A stretch of DNA of 64,000 bases from CTSOIL-112 sp964293815 (GTDB lineage Bacteria > Pseudomonadota > Gammaproteobacteria > Burkholderiales > Burkholderiaceae). This document shows, piece by piece, positions 24,551-33,674 of this stretch. The notes under the pieces are model-generated. The model saw only the letters and a list, made by a program, of their open reading frames with translations. It was not told the origin of the DNA and did not search any database. The translations under genes were made by a program, and so were the position numbers. The DNA is taken from positions 62,001 through 126,000 of the forward strand of contig CAXYYC010000002.1 in NCBI GenBank assembly GCA_964293815.1, written 5' to 3'. Each line of letters opens with the position of its first letter. The first letter of the stretch is position 1.

Positions 24551-25387
24551 TCACCAATGCCACTCCGCAAAAATCCGTGCATATTGCCACAGTGCGATGG
24601 ACGCCGCCGCCATGCTGATAAACGGCCCAAACGGAATGCGTACTCTGCGCAAACCCTGCACATCCACTCCATGCGTAGCGCGCGCACGCCCCACAAAATG
24701 CACACCGCCGCAGATCAAACCCGCCACACAAGCCAATAATAACACCGTCGGCACATGCAGCAGTCCCAGCCACGCGCCAACCGCAGCCAGCAATTTCGCA
24801 TCGCCCAAGCCCAATCCGACTTCACCGCGCCACTTCAAATACAACACATGCGGCAAATACAGCAAAACATAGCCCAATGCCGCGCCCCAAACCGCATCAC
24901 CCAAACTCACCGGTGCCAACCACGCCCGCAATAACAAGCCCATCCACAGCAAACCGAGGGTCAACACGTCAGGCAATAATTGATACAGCGCATCAATCCA
25001 GCTCAATACCCACAAACCGTACAAGAAAACAAACAGCGCCAATGCTTTGACACCAATGCCCAATAACGACAGACACACGGCGGCAATCAACACTGCGCCC
25101 AACTCAATCCAAAAATAACGGCGTGGAATCGACGCATGACAAAAGGCACAACGCCCTTTGAGCAAGATAAAACTTATCAGAGGCACGTTGTGCCACCATC
25201 TGAGTGGCGTTTGGCACGACGGACAATGAGACGCCGGCACAGCAATATTAAATATCTCGCGACCATCCGTGTGCTCATGCAGAATCTGTAAGGGCAAACG
25301 ATACACCAGCACATTGGCAAAGCTGCCCAAAGCCGCTGCACACAGCAGTAGCAAGAAATACGAGAGCCAATTCGCCGCCATCGTCAC
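24551..25387 (-). CDS. pilD: Prepilin peptidase / N-methyltransferase
   Basis: PilD cleaves the leader of type IV prepilins and methylates the new N-terminus, acting at the inner membrane. The 278 residues have the N-terminal cytoplasmic loop with two CxxC pairs (CPSCQTPLRWWHNVPL and CAFCHASIPRRY). The two catalytic aspartates lie in the expected places: IDALYQLLPDVLTL and GLGDAKLLAAVGAWLG. GTG 25387 overlaps the pilC stop; ATG 25381 is also possible. No prepilin gene is in the window. Confidence 0.95.
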   Translation of the reverse strand: MTMAANWLSYFLLLLCAAALGSFANVLVYRLPLQILHEHTDGREIFNIAVPASHCPSCQTPLRWWHNVPLISFILLKGRCAFCHASIPRRYFWIELGAVLIAAVCLSLLGIGVKALALFVFLYGLWVLSWIDALYQLLPDVLTLGLLWMGLLLRAWLAPVSLGDAVWGAALGYVLLYLPHVLYLKWRGEVGLGLGDAKLLAAVGAWLGLLHVPTVLLLACVAGLICGGVHFVGRARATHGVDVQGLRRVRIPFGPFISMAAASIALWQYARIFAEWHW

Positions 25388-26655
25388 GCACCACCCATAT
25401 TCAAAATCGGCAGATACAGTGCGATCACCATAATCGCCACAGTCACACCGACCACAACCACCATGATCGGCTCAATCAACGAGGACAGACGCTTGATGCC
25501 CTGCTCCACCAAAAATTCATTGTGCTGCGCGTGTTGCAACAGCATCGTGGACAGCGAGCCGGACTCTTCGCCGATTTGTACCCGCTGAATCAAACTCGGC
25601 TCAAAAACTGGGTACTGCGTCATCGCCAGTGACAGATTGTGACCATTGAGTACATCCTGAATCACCGCACGAATGGATTGGCGCATGGTCGCACTGGATA
25701 CCGTTTGCGCCGAAGTAGCCAGCGCCTGATGCAACGGCACACCCGATTGATACAGCAGTCCCAAGGTGCGTGCGAATTGCGCGTGCCAAGCCTGCCGCAG
25801 CAGGCGACCAATCAGCGGAATCCGCATCCGCCAGCGATCCAAGGCGCCCTGCCACAACGAATGCCGCTCACGCGCCAGCAATACGACCAGCAATACGATC
25901 AACGCCAGCAAAATCAGCCAATTGTCGCGTATGCCGTGCGATATTTGAATCAATAACTGCGTCAACCACGGCAAACTCCTGCCCTGACTGCGGTACACCG
26001 ACTCAAATACTGGCACGATAAAGGTCAAAATCCCGATCCAAACCAAAATCGCGGCCAAGAACACAAAAATCGGATACCACAACGCGGTTTGAATCTGCGA
26101 ACGGATGCGTTGCCGCTGCTCCTGCGAGTGCACGATGTTGCGCAAAACCTCAGACAAACGCCCCGACTCCTCGCCGCTGGCGATTAAGTTACAACTCAAT
26201 TCGTCGAAAATTTTCGGGTGGTGACGCAGCGCAGTATGCAGGTTTTCACCTCGTTCTACGTCCAAACGGATGGTTTGTATGATGTTGCGAAAATACGGTT
26301 TCGGCTCGCTGTACAACTGCACATCTAAAATACGCAACAGCGGCACACCCGAATCGTACAAAGTCGATAATTCCTGCAAAAACCGGGTCACTTCGCGCGT
26401 GGACACGCGCCGCAACCACGGCTCACCGGTATGGCGGATGTTCAACGCAATGATGCCGCGCTGATGCAATTGCGCCCGCACCGCGTCCTTGTCCACGCCA
26501 TAGAGTACGCCCGATAAATCCTGCCCCGCTCGATTTTGCCCCCGCCAAGCGTAACGCTTCAAGGCTGTAACGGGCTGAGTTACAGACTGACCGTGGGCTG
26601 AAACTGAGGGCGAGGAGGACATTGGGGCAGTCGGTGGCGCGGTATTCATAATCAC
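25384..26655 (-). CDS. pilC: Type IV pilus inner-membrane platform protein
   Basis: A 423-residue PilC/GspF protein with two repeated T2SSF domains. The first starts FLQELSTLYDSGVPLLRILD, the second FARTLGLLYQSGVPLHQALA; each is followed by an IGEESG motif (ASGEESGRLSEVL, IGEESGSLSTML). Three membrane segments are visible, the last at the C-terminus. It anchors the assembly ATPase PilB. The N-terminal 30 residues are Ser/Pro-rich. It lies 4 bp after pilB. Confidence 0.95.
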   Translation of the reverse strand: MIMNTAPPTAPMSSSPSVSAHGQSVTQPVTALKRYAWRGQNRAGQDLSGVLYGVDKDAVRAQLHQRGIIALNIRHTGEPWLRRVSTREVTRFLQELSTLYDSGVPLLRILDVQLYSEPKPYFRNIIQTIRLDVERGENLHTALRHHPKIFDELSCNLIASGEESGRLSEVLRNIVHSQEQRQRIRSQIQTALWYPIFVFLAAILVWIGILTFIVPVFESVYRSQGRSLPWLTQLLIQISHGIRDNWLILLALIVLLVVLLARERHSLWQGALDRWRMRIPLIGRLLRQAWHAQFARTLGLLYQSGVPLHQALATSAQTVSSATMRQSIRAVIQDVLNGHNLSLAMTQYPVFEPSLIQRVQIGEESGSLSTMLLQHAQHNEFLVEQGIKRLSSLIEPIMVVVVGVTVAIMVIALYLPILNMGGA

Positions 26656-26659
26656 CTTG

Positions 26660-27904
26660 TTACAATGTCGCCGATATGACTTCTTCGAGCGAGCTGACGC
26701 CCGCCACCACTTTACGCAAACCGGCTTGGCGCAGATTCAAATAGCCTTCTTGTTGCGCCAGTTGGCTGAGTTCTTGCGAAGAAGCGTTGCGCGCGATCAG
26801 CGATTGCATACTTGGTAAAACCGGTACAACCTGAAAAATCCCGATGCGCCCGATGTAGCCCGTACCGTAGCATTGCTCGCAGCCATTGGGCGCGAATGCT
26901 TGCCAATCGGTCTGTCGCGCCTGCGCCGCATCCATGCCTGCGCTTTGCAGCAAATATTCGTCCAACTTGACCGGTGTTTTGCACGAGCACAGCCGCCGCA
27001 CCAAACGCTGCGCCACAATCAGGCTGACTGATGCGGCCACGTTGTACGGCGTCACGCCCATTTGCATCAGCCGCGTGAGCGCCATCGTCGCGTCGTTCGT
27101 ATGTAATGTCGAGAACACCAAATGTCCAGTTTGCGCGGCTTTCACCGCGATATCGGCAGTTTCCAGATCGCGGATTTCACCGACCATCAAAATATCGGGG
27201 TCTTGGCGCAAAAACGCACGCAAAGCCGTGGCAAACTGCACACCGGCTTTTTCGTTGATGCTCACTTGATTGATGCCGTGCATGAAAATTTCCACGGGGT
27301 CTTCGACAGTAGAAATATTCACACCCGCGTGGTTGAGCACATTCAGGCAGGCGTACAGCGATACGGTTTTGCCACTGCCGGTCGGCCCCGTCATCAGCAC
27401 CATGCCATGCGGGTGCTTGAGCGTTTCCTCCACGATGCGCAACTGTTCCGGCTCGTAACCCAAACCGTACAAATCCAGCGTGGTATCCTGCGCATTCAAA
27501 AAACGCACCACCACTTTTTCACCAAATAGCGTGGGCAAGGTACTGACTCGACAATCCACTGACTGATTCGGCGCGATTGTTAATTTCAGCCGCCCGTCCT
27601 GCGGCAAACGTTTTTCGGCAATGTCTAACTGCGCCATGATTTTCAAACGCACAGTCAACTGCTCGCGTAAACTCAAATCGGGGCGCGCGACCTCATGCAG
27701 CACGCCATCGATCCGCGCACGAATGCGAAAATCCTCGGCGAACGGTTCAAAATGCACGTCGGATGCACGTTCGCCGACCAAACGCACGAGCAAATCCTGA
27801 ATGTAGCGCACCACGGGCGCATCTTGGACATCAAATGTCTGCGCATCCGATGCCGGCATTAAACCACTCGTACTAACCAGAGAAACCGAACGAATCACAT
27901 TCAC
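26660..27904 (-). CDS. pilB: Type IV pilus assembly ATPase, short form
   Basis: A 414-residue GspE/PilB secretion ATPase. It has SDVHFEPF at the start of the N2 domain, Walker A GPTGSGKT, the Asp box, Walker B DILMVGEIRD, the His box TGHLVFSTLHTND and a zinc tetracysteine module (CSC and GCEQCYGTGY). The N-terminal MshEN/N1 domain of about 150 residues that normally precedes in PilB is absent; the protein starts about 25 residues before N2. The start codon is GTG. The following pilC-pilD context makes PilB the best call; GspE of type II secretion is less likely because no other gsp genes are nearby. Confidence 0.9.
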   Translation of the reverse strand: MNVIRSVSLVSTSGLMPASDAQTFDVQDAPVVRYIQDLLVRLVGERASDVHFEPFAEDFRIRARIDGVLHEVARPDLSLREQLTVRLKIMAQLDIAEKRLPQDGRLKLTIAPNQSVDCRVSTLPTLFGEKVVVRFLNAQDTTLDLYGLGYEPEQLRIVEETLKHPHGMVLMTGPTGSGKTVSLYACLNVLNHAGVNISTVEDPVEIFMHGINQVSINEKAGVQFATALRAFLRQDPDILMVGEIRDLETADIAVKAAQTGHLVFSTLHTNDATMALTRLMQMGVTPYNVAASVSLIVAQRLVRRLCSCKTPVKLDEYLLQSAGMDAAQARQTDWQAFAPNGCEQCYGTGYIGRIGIFQVVPVLPSMQSLIARNASSQELSQLAQQEGYLNLRQAGLRKVVAGVSSLEEVISATL

Positions 27905-27978
27905 GGCATTTTCCTATGAGTCCATCAATCTATGAGTCAATCAATCATCACGCAAATAATGCTTCATCCGCCTGCATG

Positions 27979-29259
27979 TCAATGCGACGAAGCTTTTTTA
28001 TGATTTAAGCGAAACAGCCGCGCACTGCGCACGCCCTGCTCATCCACATGTACCACTTCCACCACGCAGTCGTTAAAACGCAAACTGACCTGCGCATCGG
28101 GAATGTCTTGTAATTCTTCTAAAATCAAACCGTTGAGCGTTTTTGGCCCATCCAGCGGGAAATGCAGTTTCAGACGGCGGTTGATCTCACGCAACGATGT
28201 ACCGGCATCCAACACCACCGAACCATCCGCGCCCCACGCGGTGCGACTTTGTCCGCCATGACCGGCCGAAGTAAACTCACCGACCATTTCCTCAACGATG
28301 TCCTCCATCGTCAAAATCCCCAACACCTCGCTGTATTCATCCACCACCACGCCGAGGCGTTGTTTATCTTCTTGAAAATGTTGCAATTGCTCAAAAATTG
28401 CGGTTTCGGACGGAATGAAATACGGCTTGCTCAGGCTGTTGCGAATTTCATCGACGGTCAAAGAGCCGTCTTCCAAGTGATGCAAGGCTTTGCGGATGTG
28501 GAAAATCCCAAGGATGTTGTTCAATTCGCCGTCGTACACCGGTAATTTATTGTGGTAACAAGTGACCAATTGATGGCGCAGAGTGTCAATATCGTCATTG
28601 ATATTGAGCGCTTCGATTTTCGAGCGCGGCGTCATCAAATCATTAACCTCAACTTCCTCTAAATCGAACAAATTGACCAGAATGCTTTTGTGCTTTTTCG
28701 GCATCAGCGGCGTTTGTTCCAGTACCAGCGCACGGATTTCTTCATTCGAGAGCGTCTCTTCGTCCGGCTTTGGATTAATGCGCAGTAGGCGCAAAATCGC
28801 ATTGGCAAACAGATTGGTGAACCACACCAGCGGCGAGAGCACGGTGAGTAAGGGCTTGAGGATAAAACTCACCGGAAAGGCGATTTTTTCGGGATAGGCC
28901 GCACCGACCACTTTCGGCGCCAACTCACTGAAAATAATGATCGCAAAGGAAATTAGACCGGCGGCAATCGACAGCGCGTATTGATTATTGCCCCAGTAGT
29001 GCGCGGCAATCGCACCGGAAAACATAGCGGACACGGTATTGATGACATTATTGCCAATCAAAATCACACCCAGCAAACGCTCGGTCTGATCGAGCAAAGC
29101 CTGCGTGCGTTTCGCACCGCGATGACCCTGTTTGGCCAAATGTCGCAGGCGAAAACGATTGATCGCCATCATCGAGGTCTCAGAAATAGAGAAAAACCCC
29201 GACATCGCCAGTAATAAAACCAAAATTAAAATCTGCGCCCAAATGGGAAGTTCTGTCAT
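27979..29259 (-). CDS. CNNM/CBS-domain membrane protein (CorB/CorC, HlyC family)
   Basis: A 426-residue protein with an N-terminal CNNM (DUF21) membrane domain of three to four helices (GFFSISETSMMAINRFRL, IGNNVINTVSA, FSELAPKVVGA). Two CBS motifs (VNDLMTPRSKIEAL, YFIPSETAIFEQLQHFQ with GVVVDEYSEVLGILTMEDI) and a C-terminal CorC/HlyC domain follow. Relatives are Mg2+/Co2+ exporters or resistance proteins rather than haemolysins. It is a single minus-strand gene between pilB and ispB with no operon partner. Confidence 0.92.
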   Translation of the reverse strand: MTELPIWAQILILVLLLAMSGFFSISETSMMAINRFRLRHLAKQGHRGAKRTQALLDQTERLLGVILIGNNVINTVSAMFSGAIAAHYWGNNQYALSIAAGLISFAIIIFSELAPKVVGAAYPEKIAFPVSFILKPLLTVLSPLVWFTNLFANAILRLLRINPKPDEETLSNEEIRALVLEQTPLMPKKHKSILVNLFDLEEVEVNDLMTPRSKIEALNINDDIDTLRHQLVTCYHNKLPVYDGELNNILGIFHIRKALHHLEDGSLTVDEIRNSLSKPYFIPSETAIFEQLQHFQEDKQRLGVVVDEYSEVLGILTMEDIVEEMVGEFTSAGHGGQSRTAWGADGSVVLDAGTSLREINRRLKLHFPLDGPKTLNGLILEELQDIPDAQVSLRFNDCVVEVVHVDEQGVRSARLFRLNHKKASSH

Positions 29260-29336
29260 AGTGTGTGCGTCACCTTAAAGTTCACCGATGCGAAATCATC
29301 ATACCTGCTCGTCAACGCATCTGCCTTGTACCTGCC

Positions 29337-30335
29337 TTATACATTACGCGCCAGCGAGTAATCCGCCAGATCGAGTAAGGTTTGCTTGAACTCAGATTTT
29401 GGTAAAAAGTCCAACGCCGCTTTCGCCGCCGCCACTTCACGCTCAGCTTTTTGATGTGTGTAATCCAACGCACCTTTTGACTTGATCGCATTCAAAATCG
29501 TCGTGAAATCCGAATGCGCTTGGTCAATACCACCGTTTTCAATTGCCGTGCGCACCATGACTTTCTCCGCGTCAGAACCATTTTCCAACACATAAATCAG
29601 CGGCAAAGTTGGTTTACCCTCGCGCAAATCATCACCCACATTTTTACCCAAAACCGCCGTGTCGCCCGCGTAGTCCAAAATATCATCGGCCAACTGGAAC
29701 GCCGCGCCCAGATGACGACCGTAGGCCGCACACGCCTCTTCCTGCGCCGCATCACAACCGCTCATCACCGCCGCCAACTGCGCCGACGCCTCAAACAAAC
29801 GCGCGGTTTTGTAATGAATCACCTGCATATAACGCGCCTCTGTCACATCGGGATCATGCACATTGAGCAACTGCAACACCTCGCCCTCGGCGATCACATT
29901 CGTCGCATCGGCCAAAATCTCCATCACGCGCATATTCTGCACGCTGACCATCATCTGAAACGAACGCGAATACAAAAAGTCCCCGACCAAAACACTGGCC
30001 GCATTACCAAACATCGCATTCGCCGTCTGACGCCCACGACGCAAATCCGACTCGTCCACCACATCATCATGTAACAGCGTCGAGGTATGAATAAACTCCA
30101 CCACCGCCGCCAGTGTGAGCGCCGAATGCGGACAATCGTTTTGCAACGCGCGCGTGAGCAACAGATGAATCGCAGGACGCAAACGCTTACCGCCCGCCGA
30201 AATCAAATACTCAGAAATCTGATTGACCAGCGGCACTTCCGAATGCAGCGTTTGTCGAATCACCGCATTGAGTTGATCCATATCGGGGCGAATCGCCGCC
30301 AATACATCTTTTTTTGCTTGTTCTTGTGTCACCAT
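29337..30335 (-). CDS. ispB: Octaprenyl diphosphate synthase
   Basis: This trans-prenyltransferase makes the octaprenyl side chain of ubiquinone or menaquinone. The 332-residue protein has the first Asp-rich motif HTSTLLHDDVVDESDLRRG and the second FQLADDILDYAGD, with GGKRLRPA upstream. The frame is open to 30461, but the Met at 30335 gives the standard N-terminus and lies downstream of a perfect TATAAT. Orientation is divergent from mutL. Confidence 0.95.
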   Translation of the reverse strand: MVTQEQAKKDVLAAIRPDMDQLNAVIRQTLHSEVPLVNQISEYLISAGGKRLRPAIHLLLTRALQNDCPHSALTLAAVVEFIHTSTLLHDDVVDESDLRRGRQTANAMFGNAASVLVGDFLYSRSFQMMVSVQNMRVMEILADATNVIAEGEVLQLLNVHDPDVTEARYMQVIHYKTARLFEASAQLAAVMSGCDAAQEEACAAYGRHLGAAFQLADDILDYAGDTAVLGKNVGDDLREGKPTLPLIYVLENGSDAEKVMVRTAIENGGIDQAHSDFTTILNAIKSKGALDYTHQKAEREVAAAKAALDFLPKSEFKQTLLDLADYSLARNV

Positions 30336-30374
30336 TGTCAATCGTATCCCGTCAAAAGTATTACACCGAAACGT

Positions 30375-30380
30375 ATTATA
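30375..30380 (-). promoter_or_regulatory. -10 element upstream of ispB
   Basis: TATAAT on the minus strand, preceded by TTG, lies about 40 bp upstream of the ispB start. I see no convincing -35 at 16-18 bp, so only the -10 is reported. Its position supports the short ispB start. Confidence 0.5.
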
Positions 30381-30544
30381 CAAGAGCGCCACGCAAAATA
30401 GCGTGACACCGACACGCTTTACAAAAGAATTTTCACACCCGACGCGCGCATCCATCAGCATAAAATCAACAAGCAGGCTAAAATGTGACCGACACAGTCA
30501 AAATGACAACATCCTACAAAACCCCTCGAAAAACCACACAAACC

Positions 30545-32473
30545 ATGAAAATCCGCCTCGCTCCGCAACGCGACATCATCCAGCTATCCGACCAGCTCAT
30601 CAGCCAAATTGCCGCCGGCGAGGTGGTGGAGCGGCCTGCTTCGGTGGTCAAGGAGTTACTGGAAAACGCGCTCGATGCGGGCGCGACCGACATCACTTTG
30701 CGTTTGCTCGATGGCGGCAAAACGCTGATCGAAATCTCGGACAATGGCTGCGGCATATCAGCCGAGCAGTTGCCTTTGGCGGTGACGCGCCACGCGACCA
30801 GCAAAATTCGCTCACTGGACGAACTGGAGCACGTTGAGTCGATGGGTTTTCGCGGCGAGGCGCTCGCCTCAATCGCCTCGGTATCGAATATGCGCGTTTC
30901 CTCGCGCACCGATGCCTCAACGCACGCCAGTTGTATCGAAAACCACAGTGGTGCATGGCAGGTTTCGGCAACAGCGGGCGGTGTCGGCACGCGGATTGAG
31001 GTGGCGAATTTGTATTTCAACACACCCGCGCGGCGCAAATTTCTGAAAACCGATGCGACCGAGTACTCGCATTGTGCCGAGGTGTTTACCCGTATCGCGC
31101 TGGCGAATCCGCATTGCACCTTCAAACTGCATCATCAGGGCAAAGTCAACGCCCACTATCCGGCAACCGATTGGCAAAACCGCATTCAGGACGTGTTGGC
31201 CAACCAACTCCCCGAAAACCTCATTTGGCTGTCTGAAAACAGTGGCGAATTGAACATCAGCGGGCTGGTTTTTCCTGCCGACGCGGCACGCGCGCGCGCT
31301 GATACGCAGTATGCGTATGTGAATCAACGTTTTGTGCGTGACAAGGTGGTCAATCACGCGATTCGCGCCGCCTACGCCGACATTTTGCACCATCAGCGTC
31401 ATCCCGCGTTTGTGCTGTTTCTCGACATTCCCGCGCACAGCGTGGACGTGAACGTGCATCCGGCGAAAACCGAGGTGCGCTTTCGCGACAGCGGCGCGGT
31501 GCACCAGTTCATCAGCCACAGTTTGAAAAAAGCTTTGGCGCAAACAGCCGCACAGCGCACGGCGCATTTTGCTACGCCGATCCATCATGAATCAGCGCAA
31601 ACTGTCAACACCAACGGTACAGCACCAGCGTCACTAAGTGATGACGCACACGCAGGCTCAGCCAATCCATCATCCAATCCCGCGCCAAACCAACCATTCC
31701 GCCCGCAGAGCCAACAAAATTTACCGCTGTCGCAAAACGTGCGCAGTTATTTGGAGCTATTGCGCCAATCCGAGCCGCTCAAACCCTTGCCGCCGAGCAT
31801 CGTGGACGAACACAGTGCGCACAATGCGTCAACAGTGCCAACACCGTCAGCCAACGCCCACACAGCGCATGAGGCGCACAGCGATCATCCGCTGGGATTC
31901 GCGCTGGCGCAGATTCACGGCGTGTATATTTTGGCGCAAAACAGCCACGGCGCGGTGCTGGTGGACATGCACGCCGCGCATGAGCGCATCATGTACGAGC
32001 GGCTCAAATGCGCACTGGATGAGCAGGACTTGGCCAAACAAGAGTTGCTAATTCCGCTGAGTTTCTCCGCCAATCCAGTGGAAATGGCGACCTTGGGCGA
32101 GCCGGAAAGCGCGACGGTATTAAGCCAAATTGGGCTGAATATGTCGCCATTGGGCGCGCAAGAAATCGCCATCCGCAGTGTGCCGGCACTCATCAAACAA
32201 GCCGATGCCATCGAATTGGCGCGCGCAGTATTGGCCGACATTGCACAATTAGGCGCCAGCCAAGTGCTGACCGAGCGGCGCAATGAACTGCTCGGCACGC
32301 TCGCCTGTCATGGCGCGGTGCGCGCGAACCGTCAATTGACACTGCCGGAAATGAACCAGTTGCTGCGCGACATGGAAGCGACCGAGCGCGCCAATCAATG
32401 CAATCATGGCCGCCCGACGTGGGTGCAACTCTCCATGAAGCAGTTGGACGCCTTATTCATGCGCGGGCAATAA
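30545..32473 (+). CDS. mutL: DNA mismatch repair protein MutL
   Basis: MutL couples mismatch recognition by MutS to strand incision. The GHKL ATPase domain is complete: IAAGEVVERPASVVKELLENALDAG, the DNGCGI ATP-lid region, TSKI, and GFRGEAL. HPAKTEVRF ends the N-terminal domain near residue 320. A Ser/Ala/His-rich linker of roughly 130 residues precedes the dimerisation domain (MHAAHERIMYERLK, ACHGAVRANRQL). No DQHA-type endonuclease motif is seen. I chose ATG 30545; GTG 30485 in frame would add 20 residues. The gene is divergent from ispB. Confidence 0.96.
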   Translation: MKIRLAPQRDIIQLSDQLISQIAAGEVVERPASVVKELLENALDAGATDITLRLLDGGKTLIEISDNGCGISAEQLPLAVTRHATSKIRSLDELEHVESMGFRGEALASIASVSNMRVSSRTDASTHASCIENHSGAWQVSATAGGVGTRIEVANLYFNTPARRKFLKTDATEYSHCAEVFTRIALANPHCTFKLHHQGKVNAHYPATDWQNRIQDVLANQLPENLIWLSENSGELNISGLVFPADAARARADTQYAYVNQRFVRDKVVNHAIRAAYADILHHQRHPAFVLFLDIPAHSVDVNVHPAKTEVRFRDSGAVHQFISHSLKKALAQTAAQRTAHFATPIHHESAQTVNTNGTAPASLSDDAHAGSANPSSNPAPNQPFRPQSQQNLPLSQNVRSYLELLRQSEPLKPLPPSIVDEHSAHNASTVPTPSANAHTAHEAHSDHPLGFALAQIHGVYILAQNSHGAVLVDMHAAHERIMYERLKCALDEQDLAKQELLIPLSFSANPVEMATLGEPESATVLSQIGLNMSPLGAQEIAIRSVPALIKQADAIELARAVLADIAQLGASQVLTERRNELLGTLACHGAVRANRQLTLPEMNQLLRDMEATERANQCNHGRPTWVQLSMKQLDALFMRGQ

Positions 32474-32536
32474 GTCACTGCTCTGCCAAACGGATGAAAT
32501 AAAAAACCACCGTCGGCGACATTTTTCAAAGCACGC

Positions 32537-32542
32537 TATAAT
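32537..32542 (+). promoter_or_regulatory. -10 element upstream of folP
   Basis: A perfect TATAAT lies 87 bp upstream of the folP start, between the mutL stop and the palindromic element at 32577. The -35 is weak. It implies that the palindrome is transcribed as part of the folP leader. Confidence 0.5.
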
Positions 32543-32576
32543 CTGCGCCATTGATTTTAACCAATTAACCAAGAAT

Positions 32577-32625
32577 GGAAACACGGAAAAACCCCTGCCG
32601 TCTGGTTGGGTTGTTTCATGTTTCC
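32577..32625. repeat. Palindromic element in the folP leader
   Basis: A 49-bp sequence with 18-nt arms, GGAAACACGGAAAAACCC (32577-32594) and GGGTTGTTTCATGTTTCC (32608-32625), around the tip CTGCCGTCTGGTT. Fifteen of 18 positions form Watson-Crick pairs and one is G-U. The left arm and tip match the outer arm of the 272-bp btuB-leader element (GGAAACACGGAATAACCCC then CCGTCTG). It ends 3 bp before the folP start codon. Confidence 0.78.
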
Positions 32626-32628
32626 TAA

Positions 32629-33567
32629 ATGATGCAGAACACGATGCACCACAATACGCAACCCTTAGCCGAGCATTCGAGTGCGCCGATTTGGCAATGC
32701 GGCCGCTATTCTCTGGAACTCTCACGTCCCTACATCATGGGCATTTTGAACATGACGCCGGATTCGTTTTCGGACGGCGGCGAATACTTTGACCCGCAAT
32801 TGGCGATTGCGCGCGCGCACCAGATGATCGCCGATGGCGCAGACATCATTGATATTGGTGGCGAGTCAACTCGCCCGAATGCGCCCAAAGTCTGCACCTG
32901 CGAGGAACTGCGGCGCATTTTGCCCGCCATCGAAGCCTTGATGGACTGCGGCGTGCCATTGTCGATTGACACGCAAAAACCCTACGTCATGCGCGAGGTT
33001 CTGAGCATCGGCGTGGACATCATCAATGACATCAACGGTTTTAACAGCCCCGTCGCCATTGACGCGGTCGCCGACAGCAACGCAGGGCTGTGCATCATGC
33101 ACATGCAAGGCACGCCACAAGACATGCAGGCCGACCCGCATTACACTGATGTGGTCGCCGAAATCGCTCAATTTTTGGGCAAACAGGTTCAGCGCCTGAT
33201 GACCGCAGGCGTGGCGCGCGAACGCATGTGCCTCGACCCGGGATTTGGCTTTGGCAAAACATTGGCACACAATCAGATGCTGATGCAACATTTGCCCCAA
33301 TTATCTGGCAAACACGCTTTGCCGCTGCTGGTTGGCGTTTCGCGCAAACGCATGATCGGCGCGATTACCGGACGCGACCAGGCCGCCGAGCGTGTGTCCG
33401 GCAGCGTTGCCGCCGCGCTGTGGGCGCTGCAACACGGCGCACACATCGTACGCGTACATGATGTGGCGCAAACGGTAGATGCCATTCGCACTTGGCAATT
33501 CTTCGAATCAAATTCCGCGAATCAGCGTGATCACCAAAAAATCAGCACAAACGCCCTGCGCGCGTGA
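32629..33567 (+). CDS. folP: Dihydropteroate synthase
   Basis: FolP condenses p-aminobenzoate with hydroxymethyldihydropterin diphosphate in folate synthesis and is the sulfonamide target. MGILNMTPDSFSDGG and DIGGESTRPNA are the two signature motifs; DPGFGFGKT and the C-terminal RVHDV segment are also present. The 312 residues include roughly 25 extra at each end. Three ATGs at 32629, 32632 and 32644 compete; none has a good Shine-Dalgarno, because the palindromic element occupies the region. glmM follows, the common folP-glmM pair. Confidence 0.96.
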   Translation: MMQNTMHHNTQPLAEHSSAPIWQCGRYSLELSRPYIMGILNMTPDSFSDGGEYFDPQLAIARAHQMIADGADIIDIGGESTRPNAPKVCTCEELRRILPAIEALMDCGVPLSIDTQKPYVMREVLSIGVDIINDINGFNSPVAIDAVADSNAGLCIMHMQGTPQDMQADPHYTDVVAEIAQFLGKQVQRLMTAGVARERMCLDPGFGFGKTLAHNQMLMQHLPQLSGKHALPLLVGVSRKRMIGAITGRDQAAERVSGSVAAALWALQHGAHIVRVHDVAQTVDAIRTWQFFESNSANQRDHQKISTNALRA

Positions 33568-33674
33568 CAGTCACCCCCTGCTTGTGAAATAATGTCGCAT
33601 TGTCTGCGCGGCATTGTGTTTTGTATGCACCATCCGCGTTGACCCAAAAAAACACAACCACCATAGGACACATC

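Noticed and set aside
24541..24705. Longer coaE start inside pilD
   Set aside because: The extra residues are the antisense-free but frame-shifted pilD end, unlike CoaE; GTG 24540 has a strong AAGGAGG.
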